Source: Allocatelliglobosispora scoriae
GTDB lineage: Bacteria; Actinomycetota; Actinomycetes; Mycobacteriales; Micromonosporaceae
NCBI RefSeq assembly: GCF_014204945.1
Contig: NZ_JACHMN010000003.1
Span: 2,356,001 to 2,420,000, forward strand
Length of the DNA: 64,000 nt
Direction: 5' to 3'
The position numbers and the translations under genes were made by a program. Positions 40,188 through 48,673 of this stretch are shown here, piece by piece; the first letter of the stretch is position 1; every line of letters begins with the position of its first letter. Below the pieces are notes generated by a model. It ran no database searches. It was given only the letters and a program-made list of their open reading frames with translations, and was not told the DNA's origin.

Positions 40188-42682
40188 TGACCATGACCTA
40201 CATCGAGCGGCGGGCGGAGATCAAGTCGCTGATCCGCGAGGGTGACCTGAAGCTGCTCGCCGACCGGTTGGTCGCCCTGGCCGCTGTCACCCCGGGCCAC
40301 TGGGGCGGCCGCACCGACAACATCGCCAAGGAGCTCGGCGTTTTGGCGGAGGCCGACCGCTGCGAGCTCCTCCTGGATGTCGTCGCGCGGGTCCAGGCGA
40401 TCGACGACCACGACAGCCAGGACGGGCTGGGCCAGCTCATCGACGCCATCGGCGGCACCTTCAGCTCGGCCATGTCGCCGGACGCGGCCGAGGCCCTGCT
40501 CGCCATGATCGCCCGGCACGCCGGGCACTACCCCGGCGGTCAGCTCGTTCAGTACGCGGGAGTGCTGCGGCGAGCCGGGCGCCCGCTGACCGACGAGGCG
40601 ATCGCGGTCATCCGGCGGACCGCCCACGGCCATTACAGCCAGGGCGCCGACCTCGGCAAGCTCGCCGCTTCGCTGACCTCGCCGCCGCTCAACTGCGGCG
40701 AGCCCTGGGCCGACCGGGTCAACGCCGACCTGCCGGGGCTCGATGTGGCCTGGATCGGACTGCTCGCCCACGCCGCGACCGCCACCAGCGCGAAGCCGTC
40801 GGCCAAGTGGGAGCGGCAGGGGCGGGACCTGCTCGCCATCGTCGGCGAGGAGACCGCGGCGGAGAAGCTGCTGGAGTGGCTCGCCCTGGTCGGCCGCCCG
40901 CGCACGCTGCGGTTGATCCGCCGGGAATACGAGGCGGAGATCAATGACGCCTTCGACGCGTTCAACGCCACCGCGCTGCGCGGGCTGATCTGGCTGACCG
41001 CCTTCCTGCCGCCGCAGCCGGAGATCGCCCGGACCCTCGGCGGACTCGTCGAGACCTCGCTGCGCAAGGTCGCCGGGCTCGGGCCGCGCAACCCCAAGAC
41101 CGCCAACGCCGCCGTTCTCGCCCTGTCCCGCATCGAGTCCGACGCGGCGCTCGCCCAGATCGCGCGGCTCGCGTCGCGGGTGACCTACAAGGGCACGCTC
41201 AAGGAGCTCAACGCGGCTCTCGACAAGCGTGCGGTGCAGCTCGGCCTCACCCGCGACGAGGTGGAGGAGCTGGCGGTGCCGACCTACGGACTGACCGAGG
41301 TGGGGCGCCGGGTCGAGGTGTTCGGCGACGCGAGCGCGGAGGTGATCATCGACGGCGGCGGGGTGGCCGTCGTCTGGCGGTCGGCGGCGGGCAAGACCGT
41401 GAAGTCGCCGCCCGCCTCGGTGAAGGCCGACCACGCCGACGAGCTGCGCGAGCTCAAGGCCGCGGTGAAGGACATCGAGAAGATGCTCTCCGCCCAGTCC
41501 GACCGGCTGGACCGGCAGTTCCTGGCCCGGCGGGTCTGGGAGCTGCCCGCCTGGCGCGAGCGCTACCTCGACCACCCCCTGCTCGGCACCCTGGCCCGCC
41601 GCCTCATCTGGATCGTCGGCGAGGTGCCGTGCGCCTACGCCGACGGTGCGCTGCGCGGCGTGGACGACGCCCCGATCGAGGCGCCCGACGACGCGACGGT
41701 GCGGCTGTGGCACCCGATCGGCCGCGAGGTCGACGAGGTGGTCGCCTGGCGGTCGTGGCTGGAGCGGCACGGCATCACCCAGCCCTTCAAGCAGGCCCAC
41801 CGCGAGGTCTACCTGCTCACCGCCGCCGAGGAGCGCACCGGCGTCTACTCCAACCGCTACGCCGCGCACGTGCTGCGCCAGCACCAGTTCCACGCGCTCA
41901 CCGCCGCGCGGGGCTGGCGCAACCGGCTGCGGCTGATGGTCGACGACACCTACCCGCCGGCGACGCGGGAGCTGCCCGAGTGGGGGCTGCGGGCCGAGTT
42001 CTGGGTGGAGGGGATCGGCGACGACTACGGCACCGACACCACCGAATCGGGCAGCTACCTGCGGATCGCCACCGACCAGGTGCGGTTCTATCCCGTCGCC
42101 GCGCCGGAGAACCACGCGCACGCGAGCGGCGGCGGCTACGAGCAGTGGGTGCACCAGGACGCCGAGCCCACCGACCCGCTGCCGCTCGACCGGATCCCGC
42201 CGCTCGTCCTCAGCGAGGTGCTGCGCGACGTCGACCTCTTCGTCGGCGTCGCCAGCGTCGGCAACGATCCGACCTGGCAGGACGGCGGCCCCGAGGGACG
42301 GTTCCGGGAGTACTGGACGAGCTACAGCTTCGGCGACCTCAGCGCGACCGCCGAGACCCGCCGGGACCTGCTCACCCGGCTGGTGCCCCGGCTCGCCATC
42401 GCGGACCGGGCCACCGTGGACGGCCGCTTCCTCGTGGTCCGCGGCGACCTGCGCTCCTACAAGATCCACCTGGGTTCGGGGAACATCCTGATGACCCCCA
42501 ACGACCAGTATCTGTGCATCGTGCCGAAGCAGTCCGCCGACGCGGGCGCGGGCGGGCTCTTCCTGCCGTTCGAGGGGGACCGGGTGCTCGCGGTGATCCT
42601 CAGCAAGGCGATGCTGCTGGCGAAGGACACGGCGATCACCGATCCGACCATCACCCGGCAGCTGCGGATCACCCCAGCCTGA
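40187..42682 (+). CDS. DUF4132 (MolR-like) protein
   Basis: An 831-residue cytosolic protein. The first 400 residues are alpha-helical and repeat-like (HEAT/WGR-adjacent type). The C-terminal third carries the DUF4132 region (RQFLARRVWELPAWRERYLD, PFKQAHREVYLLTAAEERTG, RYAAHVLRQHQFHALTAARG, GWRNRLRLMVDD), then VFYPVAAPENH-like strands and a final basic-Leu tail. Relatives include E. coli MolR; no biochemical activity is established. The start ATG 40187 overlaps the stop of the previous gene. It runs convergently into tldE, overlapping its end by 14 bases. Confidence 0.78.
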   Translation: MTMTYIERRAEIKSLIREGDLKLLADRLVALAAVTPGHWGGRTDNIAKELGVLAEADRCELLLDVVARVQAIDDHDSQDGLGQLIDAIGGTFSSAMSPDAAEALLAMIARHAGHYPGGQLVQYAGVLRRAGRPLTDEAIAVIRRTAHGHYSQGADLGKLAASLTSPPLNCGEPWADRVNADLPGLDVAWIGLLAHAATATSAKPSAKWERQGRDLLAIVGEETAAEKLLEWLALVGRPRTLRLIRREYEAEINDAFDAFNATALRGLIWLTAFLPPQPEIARTLGGLVETSLRKVAGLGPRNPKTANAAVLALSRIESDAALAQIARLASRVTYKGTLKELNAALDKRAVQLGLTRDEVEELAVPTYGLTEVGRRVEVFGDASAEVIIDGGGVAVVWRSAAGKTVKSPPASVKADHADELRELKAAVKDIEKMLSAQSDRLDRQFLARRVWELPAWRERYLDHPLLGTLARRLIWIVGEVPCAYADGALRGVDDAPIEAPDDATVRLWHPIGREVDEVVAWRSWLERHGITQPFKQAHREVYLLTAAEERTGVYSNRYAAHVLRQHQFHALTAARGWRNRLRLMVDDTYPPATRELPEWGLRAEFWVEGIGDDYGTDTTESGSYLRIATDQVRFYPVAAPENHAHASGGGYEQWVHQDAEPTDPLPLDRIPPLVLSEVLRDVDLFVGVASVGNDPTWQDGGPEGRFREYWTSYSFGDLSATAETRRDLLTRLVPRLAIADRATVDGRFLVVRGDLRSYKIHLGSGNILMTPNDQYLCIVPKQSADAGAGGLFLPFEGDRVLAVILSKAMLLAKDTAITDPTITRQLRITPA

Positions 42683-43982
42683 GCCGCAGCCGGGCGCCGG
42701 GAGCGGTGAGCAGCGTGGCGGCGTCGGCCCCGGCCAGGTCCAGCAGGAACCTGGCCGGGCCGGCCACCCCGTGCACGCCGGCCAGCAGGTCGGTGACGGT
42801 GATGGCGAGCAGCCCGCGTACGGGATGGGTGCGGCCGCCGGTGATCCGGCCGCCGGTGAAGCCCGCGTGGATCGTGTCGCGGTCGGCACCGCCGAGGGCG
42901 GCGTCGTGCAGCTCGTCGATGCGCAGGCAGTCGCCGGGCGGTGCCTGATCGCCGTGGCGGGCGAGCATGAGGTTCGTCGCCGGGCCGGTCCTGCCGCGCG
43001 GCGGCTGGTGACGGCCCCGGTCGATGAGCAGACGCCGCGCGGTGCGGAAGCCGTCGGTGTCGAATGTGGACGACAGCGGTCCGGTCCGGTGCCACGGGTC
43101 GTCCACCAGGGTGACCGCGCTCGCCGGGGCGGGGCGCGAGTGCCCGGCGCCCGGCGCGTCCTCGATCGGCGCGACGCTCGCGGCTGCCTTCTGCTGCTCC
43201 CCCGATAGGACCAACTCTTGAAGAGTTGCGGCGATCTTGGGGCCGGGGCCGGGACCGGAAGTTGGAGCGGGACCGGGGGTTGGAGTGGGGGAGAGCAGGC
43301 GTGGGGTCAGCAGGGTGAGGAGGCGGGCCGTGGCGGCGGGGGACCAGGTGACGAGGTCCGGCTGAAGGGGACTCGACCAGGGTTTGCCGGTCGCGAGGGC
43401 GGCGAGGGCCGCGGCGGCGATCTCGGCGGGATCGAGATCGGCGGGGTGGCGGGCGAAGCCGCCGGTGATCGTGACCGCGCCGGCCGGGGTGGTGAGGCGG
43501 GCGTGCAGCCAGGCCCTCGTCGTCTCCTCGACCACCGCCATGCCCGCCGTGTCGGTGCGGCGGGACGTCTCGCGGGCCGTGTGCGCCCGGACCGTCCAGC
43601 GCAGATCCGGCACGGTCGCGGCCGCCAGCAGCGAGGCGAGCGCGGTGACCTGGTCCGCGACCTCGGCCGGGGTGAAGGGGCGGGGGTCGGCGAAGTCGTG
43701 CGACTCGGCGGTCTCCGGCGGTGCCGGCGGCCGCACCCGGCCGGGCACCACCGCGGCGGCGGCCCGGGTGACGGCGAGGCGCAGCGCGTCGGCACCGGCG
43801 TCGGTGGTGGTGGCCCGGCCGGTCCCGCCGGTCGTGGCGACGCCGGCCTCGGCCCGGTGCCGGTGCCGGGTGGTGCTGGTCCGGTGGCCGCCGGAGGTCG
43901 CCGTGACCTCGACGATCTCGCCGGTGACGAGCCGGAGCCAGCCGTGGGCGTCCTTCGGTACGCGAGCGAGCGGGGCGGTCAT
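42669..43982 (-). CDS. TldE/PmbA-like metalloprotease partner subunit
   Basis: A 437-residue protein of the TldE/PmbA family, the non-catalytic partner that builds a heterodimer with TldD to cut unfolded peptides. It lacks an HExxxH motif, as expected. Segments such as DTAGMAVVEETTRAWLHARL and the C-terminal GPATNLMLARHGD and VTDLLAGVHGV fit the fold. A Pro/Gly-rich insert followed by KIAATLQELVLS (at 43208-43243) is encoded by a dispersed palindromic repeat, unusual for a gene of this kind. It overlaps tldD by four bases (ATGA), so the two are co-translated. Confidence 0.75.
   Translation of the reverse strand: MTAPLARVPKDAHGWLRLVTGEIVEVTATSGGHRTSTTRHRHRAEAGVATTGGTGRATTTDAGADALRLAVTRAAAAVVPGRVRPPAPPETAESHDFADPRPFTPAEVADQVTALASLLAAATVPDLRWTVRAHTARETSRRTDTAGMAVVEETTRAWLHARLTTPAGAVTITGGFARHPADLDPAEIAAAALAALATGKPWSSPLQPDLVTWSPAATARLLTLLTPRLLSPTPTPGPAPTSGPGPGPKIAATLQELVLSGEQQKAAASVAPIEDAPGAGHSRPAPASAVTLVDDPWHRTGPLSSTFDTDGFRTARRLLIDRGRHQPPRGRTGPATNLMLARHGDQAPPGDCLRIDELHDAALGGADRDTIHAGFTGGRITGGRTHPVRGLLAITVTDLLAGVHGVAGPARFLLDLAGADAATLLTAPGARLRLRLG
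43208..43243. repeat. Family B palindromic repeat inside tldE coding sequence
   Basis: A 36-base unit carrying the core caactcttgaagagttg (43212-43228) with flanks ggac and cggcgatcttgggg. It is the inverse of 39267-39302. It is exactly twelve codons long and stays in frame, adding a helix-like KIAATLQELVLS segment next to a Pro/Gly-rich stretch. Confidence 0.75.
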
Positions 43983-45229
43983 CCGAGCACCCGGCGGCCC
44001 AGGACGAGGGTGGGTGCGCCCATCGAGACCCGGGCGGCCTGGCCGTGCTTCACGCAGATCGCCGGGGTCATCGTCAGGTCGTCGCCGATCGCGGTGATCC
44101 CGGCGAGCAGGTTGGCCGGGGCACCGCTGAACTGCACGGGCGCGATCGGTCCCAGTGCGACACCGTCGCGGGCATAGGCGACCAGGGACGCCGTGAAGGT
44201 CAGCTTCCCGGAGACCGGGTCGGGCTGACCGCCGCTGAGGCTGGTGCAGATGAGCGCCTCCGGCATCCCGGCCAGCAGTTCGCTGGTGGAGTGCTGCCCG
44301 GCCATCGCGTAGGTGGTGGTCATCCGGGCCAGCGGGATCGAGCCGAAATCGGCGCAGCGGCCGTTGCCCCGGGGCTCCTCCGCCAGGGCGGCGGCGGTGG
44401 CCCGGGTGTGCAGCAGTCCGGTGAGCTCCCCCGCGCGGACCAGGGTCGTGGGCTCCGATGCCACGCCCTCGTCGTCATGGCGCTGACCGGCCCAGCTGCT
44501 GGTGGCGGAGGGGTCGTCGACGAAGGTGAGGTCCTCGGGTCCGATCCGGTGCCCGCGCAGCGCGCCGAGGGTGTCGTCGTGGCCGAGCACGTTGTCGGCC
44601 TCCAGCCCGTGGCCGAGCGTCTCGTGCAGGAAGAAGCCCGAGGCCATGCCGCCCAGCACGATCGGCACCGGGCTGTCGGGGAGCGGACCGGGGCGCAGGT
44701 GCCAGGCGGCTCGGGCGGCGGTACGCGTGATCGCGGTGAGCAGGCGGGTCCGGTCGGGTTCGGTGCCGCTCGGGCGGGCCACGGCACAGGAGGCGGTCGC
44801 CGTCGCCGAGCCCTCGGTCGCCTCGACCGCCATCGTGACCCGGAGGCGCCGGCGCAGCTCGCGGATGGCGGGGGCACCGGCGGGGGTGATGACGACGTGC
44901 TGCGTCTGGCGGCGTACCCAGATGGTGGTCCTGGAGATGCGCGGGTCGGCGGCGCGGGCGGCTTCGGTGAGCGCCGCGGCGGTCGCGCGCCAGCGGGTGA
45001 TGAGGGCGGCGAGATCGGGGCCCGCGCGCTGCGGGACCACGTCGGGCGGGAGCCCGGCGGCGTCGGCGCAGGCGAGCGTGATGTTGCCGGCGCCGTCGAT
45101 CTGGCGCAGTCCGGCGCCGCTGACCAGGTCGGATCCGGCCTCGACGAGCGTGCCGTCGCGGAAGGCGACCGCGTCGTAGTAGGTGTGCTCGGCGAACCTG
45201 GTCCCGAGTATGCCGGTGGTGTTGGTCAT
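43979..45229 (-). CDS. TldD-type metalloprotease subunit
   Basis: A 416-residue catalytic subunit of the TldD/TldE protease. The zinc motif HETLGHGLEAD is present (two His and one Glu), followed by GRCADFGSIPLARMTTT, with a Cys close to the position seen in TldD, and DGVALGPIAPVQFSGAPANL. The pair degrades small unfolded peptides and in other bacteria completes ribosomal peptide products such as microcin B17. No precursor is adjacent, but an ATP-grasp protein is divergent at 45341. ATG 45229 was used. Confidence 0.87.
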   Translation of the reverse strand: MTNTTGILGTRFAEHTYYDAVAFRDGTLVEAGSDLVSGAGLRQIDGAGNITLACADAAGLPPDVVPQRAGPDLAALITRWRATAAALTEAARAADPRISRTTIWVRRQTQHVVITPAGAPAIRELRRRLRVTMAVEATEGSATATASCAVARPSGTEPDRTRLLTAITRTAARAAWHLRPGPLPDSPVPIVLGGMASGFFLHETLGHGLEADNVLGHDDTLGALRGHRIGPEDLTFVDDPSATSSWAGQRHDDEGVASEPTTLVRAGELTGLLHTRATAAALAEEPRGNGRCADFGSIPLARMTTTYAMAGQHSTSELLAGMPEALICTSLSGGQPDPVSGKLTFTASLVAYARDGVALGPIAPVQFSGAPANLLAGITAIGDDLTMTPAICVKHGQAARVSMGAPTLVLGRRVLG

Positions 45230-45283
45230 CGTCTTGCCCCTCTGCCGGCTCTATCTCCCTGCCCACCAGCGGTGTTAGGTTAG

Positions 45284-45306
45284 ACCAAAGATTTGGTGAT
45301 GCCAAA
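45284..45306. promoter_or_regulatory. Overlapping palindromes before the ATP-grasp gene
   Basis: accaaagatttggt (six-base arms, two-base centre) is followed by gatgccaaa, so tttgg and ccaaa pair in two ways. This AT-rich patch lies between tldD and the divergent ATP-grasp gene and could be an operator. Confidence 0.3.
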
Positions 45307-45340
45307 ACAATGTGTCGTCCCCACCCCCGGGAGCCCCGCG

Positions 45341-47716
45341 ATGTACCTCGACCACCTCGACGGCGCGCACCTCGTCGTCCTCCACCGGCACGGTGGTGAC
45401 CAGGCGCGCTACGACGACTACGTCGACCACCGGCGCGCCCGGCTCACCTACGTCACCACCGCGTCGGCGCTGCCGGGAGTGGGCGCAGGCGCCGCGCGGA
45501 CCGTCGTCGTGGCCGAGACCGCCGGGGTGGAGCAGGTGCGCGCGGCGCTCGCCGAGCCCATCGCCGCGCTCGGCCGGCCGAGCGCCGTCATCGCCCTGCA
45601 CGAGCTGGACCTGCTCACCGCCGCCGAGCTGCGGGCCGACCACGCCCTGCCCGGCCTGCGCGCGGGCGACCTCGCACCCTTCCTGGACCCGTCGCGCCTG
45701 CTCGCCGCCGTCGAGGCGCTCGGGCTGCGGGTGCCCTTCCACCGGCTCGCCGGCTCCACCGAGGAGATCGAGGAGCTCGCCGCCGCGACCGGCTGGCCCG
45801 TCGTGGTGCAGCCCATCCGCCCCGGCTCCCCGTCCGTCCGCCTCGACGACCCCGACGCCCTCGGCGACATCGAGGTCGGTGCGGAGCGGCCGTTGCTCGT
45901 CCGGGAGCACCTCGACCAGCCGATCTACCACGCGGACGGGATCTTCGACGGCGTCCGGCTCGGACCGTGGCGGCTCTCCGCCTATGTCAGCCTCCCCGGG
46001 ACCGGCCCCGTCGGCTCGGTCGAGATCGACGACCCCGACCTGATCGGCGCCGCCGGTGACTACCTCCAGCAGCTCGTGCCGGGGCTGTCCAAGCAGCCCT
46101 GGGTCTTCCACGTCGAGTTCTTCCGCCGGGGCGGGCAGATCACCTTCCGCACCGCGAACCACGGCTGCGGCGACGGCGAGATCCCGGCCGTCTGGCGCGA
46201 GGTCCACGGCGTGGACCCGCTGGAGCTCGCCTTCGCCCTGCAGTGCGCCGCCGTCCCCGAGCTGCCCGCGCTCGGCGACCTCGTCGGCGGGTCGCTCCTC
46301 GTCCCCGCGCCGGGACCGCGGCCGTGCCGGGTGACCAGGACCCGGTCGATGATCTACCGCGCCGACGGCCCCTACGCCGAGGCGCTGCCGCCCGAGGGCA
46401 CCGTGATCACCGGCGCGGAGAGCCCCGGCGGGCGGTTCCGGTTCTTCGGCACCGGCACCGCCGAGGTCGTCCGCCGCATCCGAGCCACCGCCGAGGCATA
46501 CGCGGTCGAGACCGAGTACGCACCCCGCGTCGCCATCCTCGGCGGCCCGCCCCGGCTCGTCGAGGCGGCGCTGGAGCTCGGCGCCCGCGTCGTGCACGTG
46601 CCCGACGGTGCGGGGACCCCCGGCGGGACGGCGCTCCCCGTCGACCTGCGCGACACCGCCGCCGTCGTCGCCGCGATCGAGGCCGAGCACCGTCGGGATC
46701 CGTTCCAGGCGGTGCTCTCCGGGACCGAGGACGGCCTCGTCGCCGCCGCGCTCGCCACCCAGCGGCTCGGCCTGCCCGGGACGTCCCCGGCGGCGGTGTG
46801 GCTGCTCAAGGACAAGAGCCTGCTGCGCGGGGTGCTCGCGCTCGCCGGGCTCAGCCCGGTGCGTACCGCCACCGTCACCAGCGCCGACGAGCTCGCCGCC
46901 TTCGCCCGCTTCATCGATGGACCCGTCATCGTCAAGCTGGTCGACGGGCGGGGTGGCCGAGGCGTGCGGCGGCTCGACACCGAGGCCGGCGCCGCGGATG
47001 CCTGGGCCGAGGCGTCCCGGGGCGCCGGGGACCGGATGCTCGCCGAGGAGTTCCTCGTCGGACCGGAGCTCGCCGTGGAGACGTTCAGCGCCGGCGGGCG
47101 GCACACCGTGGTGGCAGTCGCCGAGAAGCTGGTCGGGCCGGACTTCACCGACAGGGGATATGCGCTGCCGGCTCGGCTCGATCCGGAGGTGCGCGAGCGG
47201 GTCGTCGAGCTGACCGTACGCCTGCTGAACCTGGTCGGGCTCGCGGACGGGCCCAGCCATACCGAGATCAAGGTGACACCGCAGGGGTTGCGGATCATCG
47301 AGTCGCACAACCGGACCTGCGGACCGGCGATGGCGGAGCTGGTGCGGCGGGTCTACGGGGTGGACCTGCTGGAGCTGGCGGTGGGGTGGCCGCTGGGGCT
47401 CGTCGAGTGGGGGCACTCGATGCCGGCGGGGCTGGGAGCGGCCGCGGTGCGGACGGTGGTCCCGTCGGTGGAGGCGCCCACGGCAGGTGCGGCTTCGGCG
47501 GGTGCGGCTTCGGCTGGAGTGGTGCGGTCGGTGCGGGCGCCGGGGGAGCTGCCGGGGGTGGAGGTGCGGATCCCTGCCTCGGTCGGAGAGGTCGTGCGGC
47601 GGGCTACGGATCGGGGCTGCGGCGAAGTATGGGCGGTCGGGGCTGACACCGCGCAGGCCGTCGAGCGGGTGGAGTCCGCGTTGGCGCAGGTGGAGGTCGT
47701 GGTCGAGCCGCAGTAG
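45341..47716 (+). CDS. Double ATP-grasp protein, N-terminal half degenerate
   Basis: A 791-residue cytosolic protein with two ATP-grasp units. The second (about residues 393-720) looks active: LKDKSLLRGVLALAGLSPV, FIDGPVIVKLVDGRGGRGVR with the nucleotide-binding Lys, EEFLVGPELAVETFSAGG, and IKVTPQGLRIIESHNRTCG with the metal-binding Glu and Asn. The first (about residues 80-370) aligns by eye but reads VVVQPIRPGS in place of the Lys and TFRTANHGCGDG in place of the Glu-x-Asn, so it is probably dead. A short Ala-rich linker and a 60-residue end domain follow. Such enzymes join a carboxylate to an amine. ATG 45341 follows gggag; ATG 45299 is an alternative. Confidence 0.72.
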   Translation: MYLDHLDGAHLVVLHRHGGDQARYDDYVDHRRARLTYVTTASALPGVGAGAARTVVVAETAGVEQVRAALAEPIAALGRPSAVIALHELDLLTAAELRADHALPGLRAGDLAPFLDPSRLLAAVEALGLRVPFHRLAGSTEEIEELAAATGWPVVVQPIRPGSPSVRLDDPDALGDIEVGAERPLLVREHLDQPIYHADGIFDGVRLGPWRLSAYVSLPGTGPVGSVEIDDPDLIGAAGDYLQQLVPGLSKQPWVFHVEFFRRGGQITFRTANHGCGDGEIPAVWREVHGVDPLELAFALQCAAVPELPALGDLVGGSLLVPAPGPRPCRVTRTRSMIYRADGPYAEALPPEGTVITGAESPGGRFRFFGTGTAEVVRRIRATAEAYAVETEYAPRVAILGGPPRLVEAALELGARVVHVPDGAGTPGGTALPVDLRDTAAVVAAIEAEHRRDPFQAVLSGTEDGLVAAALATQRLGLPGTSPAAVWLLKDKSLLRGVLALAGLSPVRTATVTSADELAAFARFIDGPVIVKLVDGRGGRGVRRLDTEAGAADAWAEASRGAGDRMLAEEFLVGPELAVETFSAGGRHTVVAVAEKLVGPDFTDRGYALPARLDPEVRERVVELTVRLLNLVGLADGPSHTEIKVTPQGLRIIESHNRTCGPAMAELVRRVYGVDLLELAVGWPLGLVEWGHSMPAGLGAAAVRTVVPSVEAPTAGAASAGAASAGVVRSVRAPGELPGVEVRIPASVGEVVRRATDRGCGEVWAVGADTAQAVERVESALAQVEVVVEPQ

Positions 47717-47795
47717 GCGGGTTCGGAGCGCTGCTTGCGAGCGCGACGCCCGGCGTGCCCCCTTCCGTCACGCTTCCCCCGTCACGCTTCCCCCT

Positions 47796-47850
47796 CACGC
47801 TTTGCAGCAAAGCGTGCCCATTCCTGCGACGAGGCAACGGTTTGCTGCAC
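47796..47850. repeat. Family A palindromic repeat fragment
   Basis: Bases 47796-47816 are a perfect palindrome cacgctttgc-a-gcaaagcgtg, and ggtttgctgcac follows at 47839-47850. It shares the core of 4665-4738. Just before it, gtcacgcttcccc occurs twice in tandem. Confidence 0.6.
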
Positions 47851-47855
47851 AACGC

Positions 47856-47937
47856 GGCCGACAAACGCGGCAGCGCCGTGCACTGCCGCACAGCGTGGCC
47901 GATAAACGCGGCAGCGCCGTGCATTGCTGCACCTCGT
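47856..47937. repeat. Two tandem 41-base direct repeats
   Basis: Units at 47856-47896 and 47897-47937 start ggccgacaaacgcggcagcg and ggccgataaacgcggcagcg and differ at about seven positions. They fall in the gene-free stretch before the ArsR gene. Confidence 0.7.
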
Positions 47938-47944
47938 GACGAGG

Positions 47945-47993
47945 GCCCGCCCGTTAGCACCAACTCTTGAAGAGTTGGTGCTAAATGGCGGGC
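47945..47993. repeat. Family B palindromic repeat, complete hairpin
   Basis: About 24-base arms pair almost perfectly around the centre, with the core caactcttgaagagttg at 47961-47977, ttagcac and gtgctaa outside it, and cccgcc and ggcggg outermost. It lies in the 367-base gene-free stretch 47717-48083, which otherwise shows no coding sign. Confidence 0.7.
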
Positions 47994-48066
47994 TTGATCA
48001 CGCACGTTCCGGGAAGTAGGCCCTTCGGCGGCGCTGGGAGGGGCCAGCTTCCGGGAAATAACGCGA
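47993..48066. repeat. Family C palindromic repeat
   Basis: cttgatcacgcacgttccgg at the left and ttccgggaaataacgcgatc at the right are imperfect inverted partners around a GC-rich inner stem. It lies next to the end of the ArsR-type gene (48084, minus strand) and may terminate it. Confidence 0.6.
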
Positions 48067-48083
48067 TCAAGCGCCGACGAGGG

Positions 48084-48449
48084 CTACGGAGCCGCGGCCA
48101 GGACGGTGGAGAGAGCGGCCAGGCGCGTCCGGTTTGCCCGGTAATAGACCCAGGTGCCGCGGCGCTCGCTGTCGACCAGGCCCGCCTCGCGCAGCACCTT
48201 CAGGTGGTGGGAGATGGTGGGTCCGGAGAGGTCGAACGCCGGGGTGAGGTCGCACACACAGATCTCCCCGGCCTCCTCGGACGCGATCATGGAGAGGAGC
48301 TGCAGCCGGACCGGGTCGCCGAGGGCCTTGAAAGCCGGTGCCAGCTCGGCCGCGGCCGCGGGTGCCACGGCGGAGGTCGCCAACGGCGCGCAGCACGGCT
48401 CGGCGGCCGCGCGGGCGGGGGCTTCCATGGTCAGGGACTGCTTCGACAT
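48084..48449 (-). CDS. ArsR-family metal(loid)-responsive repressor
   Basis: A 121-residue winged-helix repressor (ALGDPVRLQLLSMIASEEAG, DLSGPTISHHLKVLREAGLV, RGTWVYYRAN). The motif GEICVCDLT holds the paired cysteines of the arsenic-sensing ArsR site, and EPCC near residue 19 adds two more thiols. It should release DNA when arsenite or a similar ion binds. No arsenic efflux or reductase gene is in the window, so its targets lie elsewhere or only itself is controlled. ATG 48449 was used; the longer open frame upstream has no ribosome site. Confidence 0.85.
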   Translation of the reverse strand: MSKQSLTMEAPARAAAEPCCAPLATSAVAPAAAAELAPAFKALGDPVRLQLLSMIASEEAGEICVCDLTPAFDLSGPTISHHLKVLREAGLVDSERRGTWVYYRANRTRLAALSTVLAAAP

Positions 48450-48673
48450 GCCTCTAGCTTGACAGGTCTCGAAACAGGCAGCAAGGCGGGTGGGCGTACC
48501 GGCTGATTCTTTGGATCTTGACCTGCATTTATGACCTTTGGGTGCAGTCTTGTGCTCTTCGGGCCAATGACGTTCTGGCACAGTGGATGTAACGTGTCGT
48601 CCCGGCGGGGGGAACCCGCCCGTTGATCGGCGTCTCGGGCTGAGACTGTCGACTGTGGAGTGGACGGCTGAGG

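Noticed and set aside
39509-42889. Open frame of 1126 codons on the minus strand
   Set aside because: Antisense to the Fur, DUF4132 and partner genes; low-complexity translation and no ribosome site.
47856-47937. CRISPR-like array from the 41-base repeats
   Set aside because: Only two directly abutting units with no spacers and no cas genes.
47604-48005. Open frame on the minus strand containing PTLQELVLTG
   Set aside because: The segment comes from the family B repeat and the frame runs through other repeats and the end of the ATP-grasp gene; no ribosome site.
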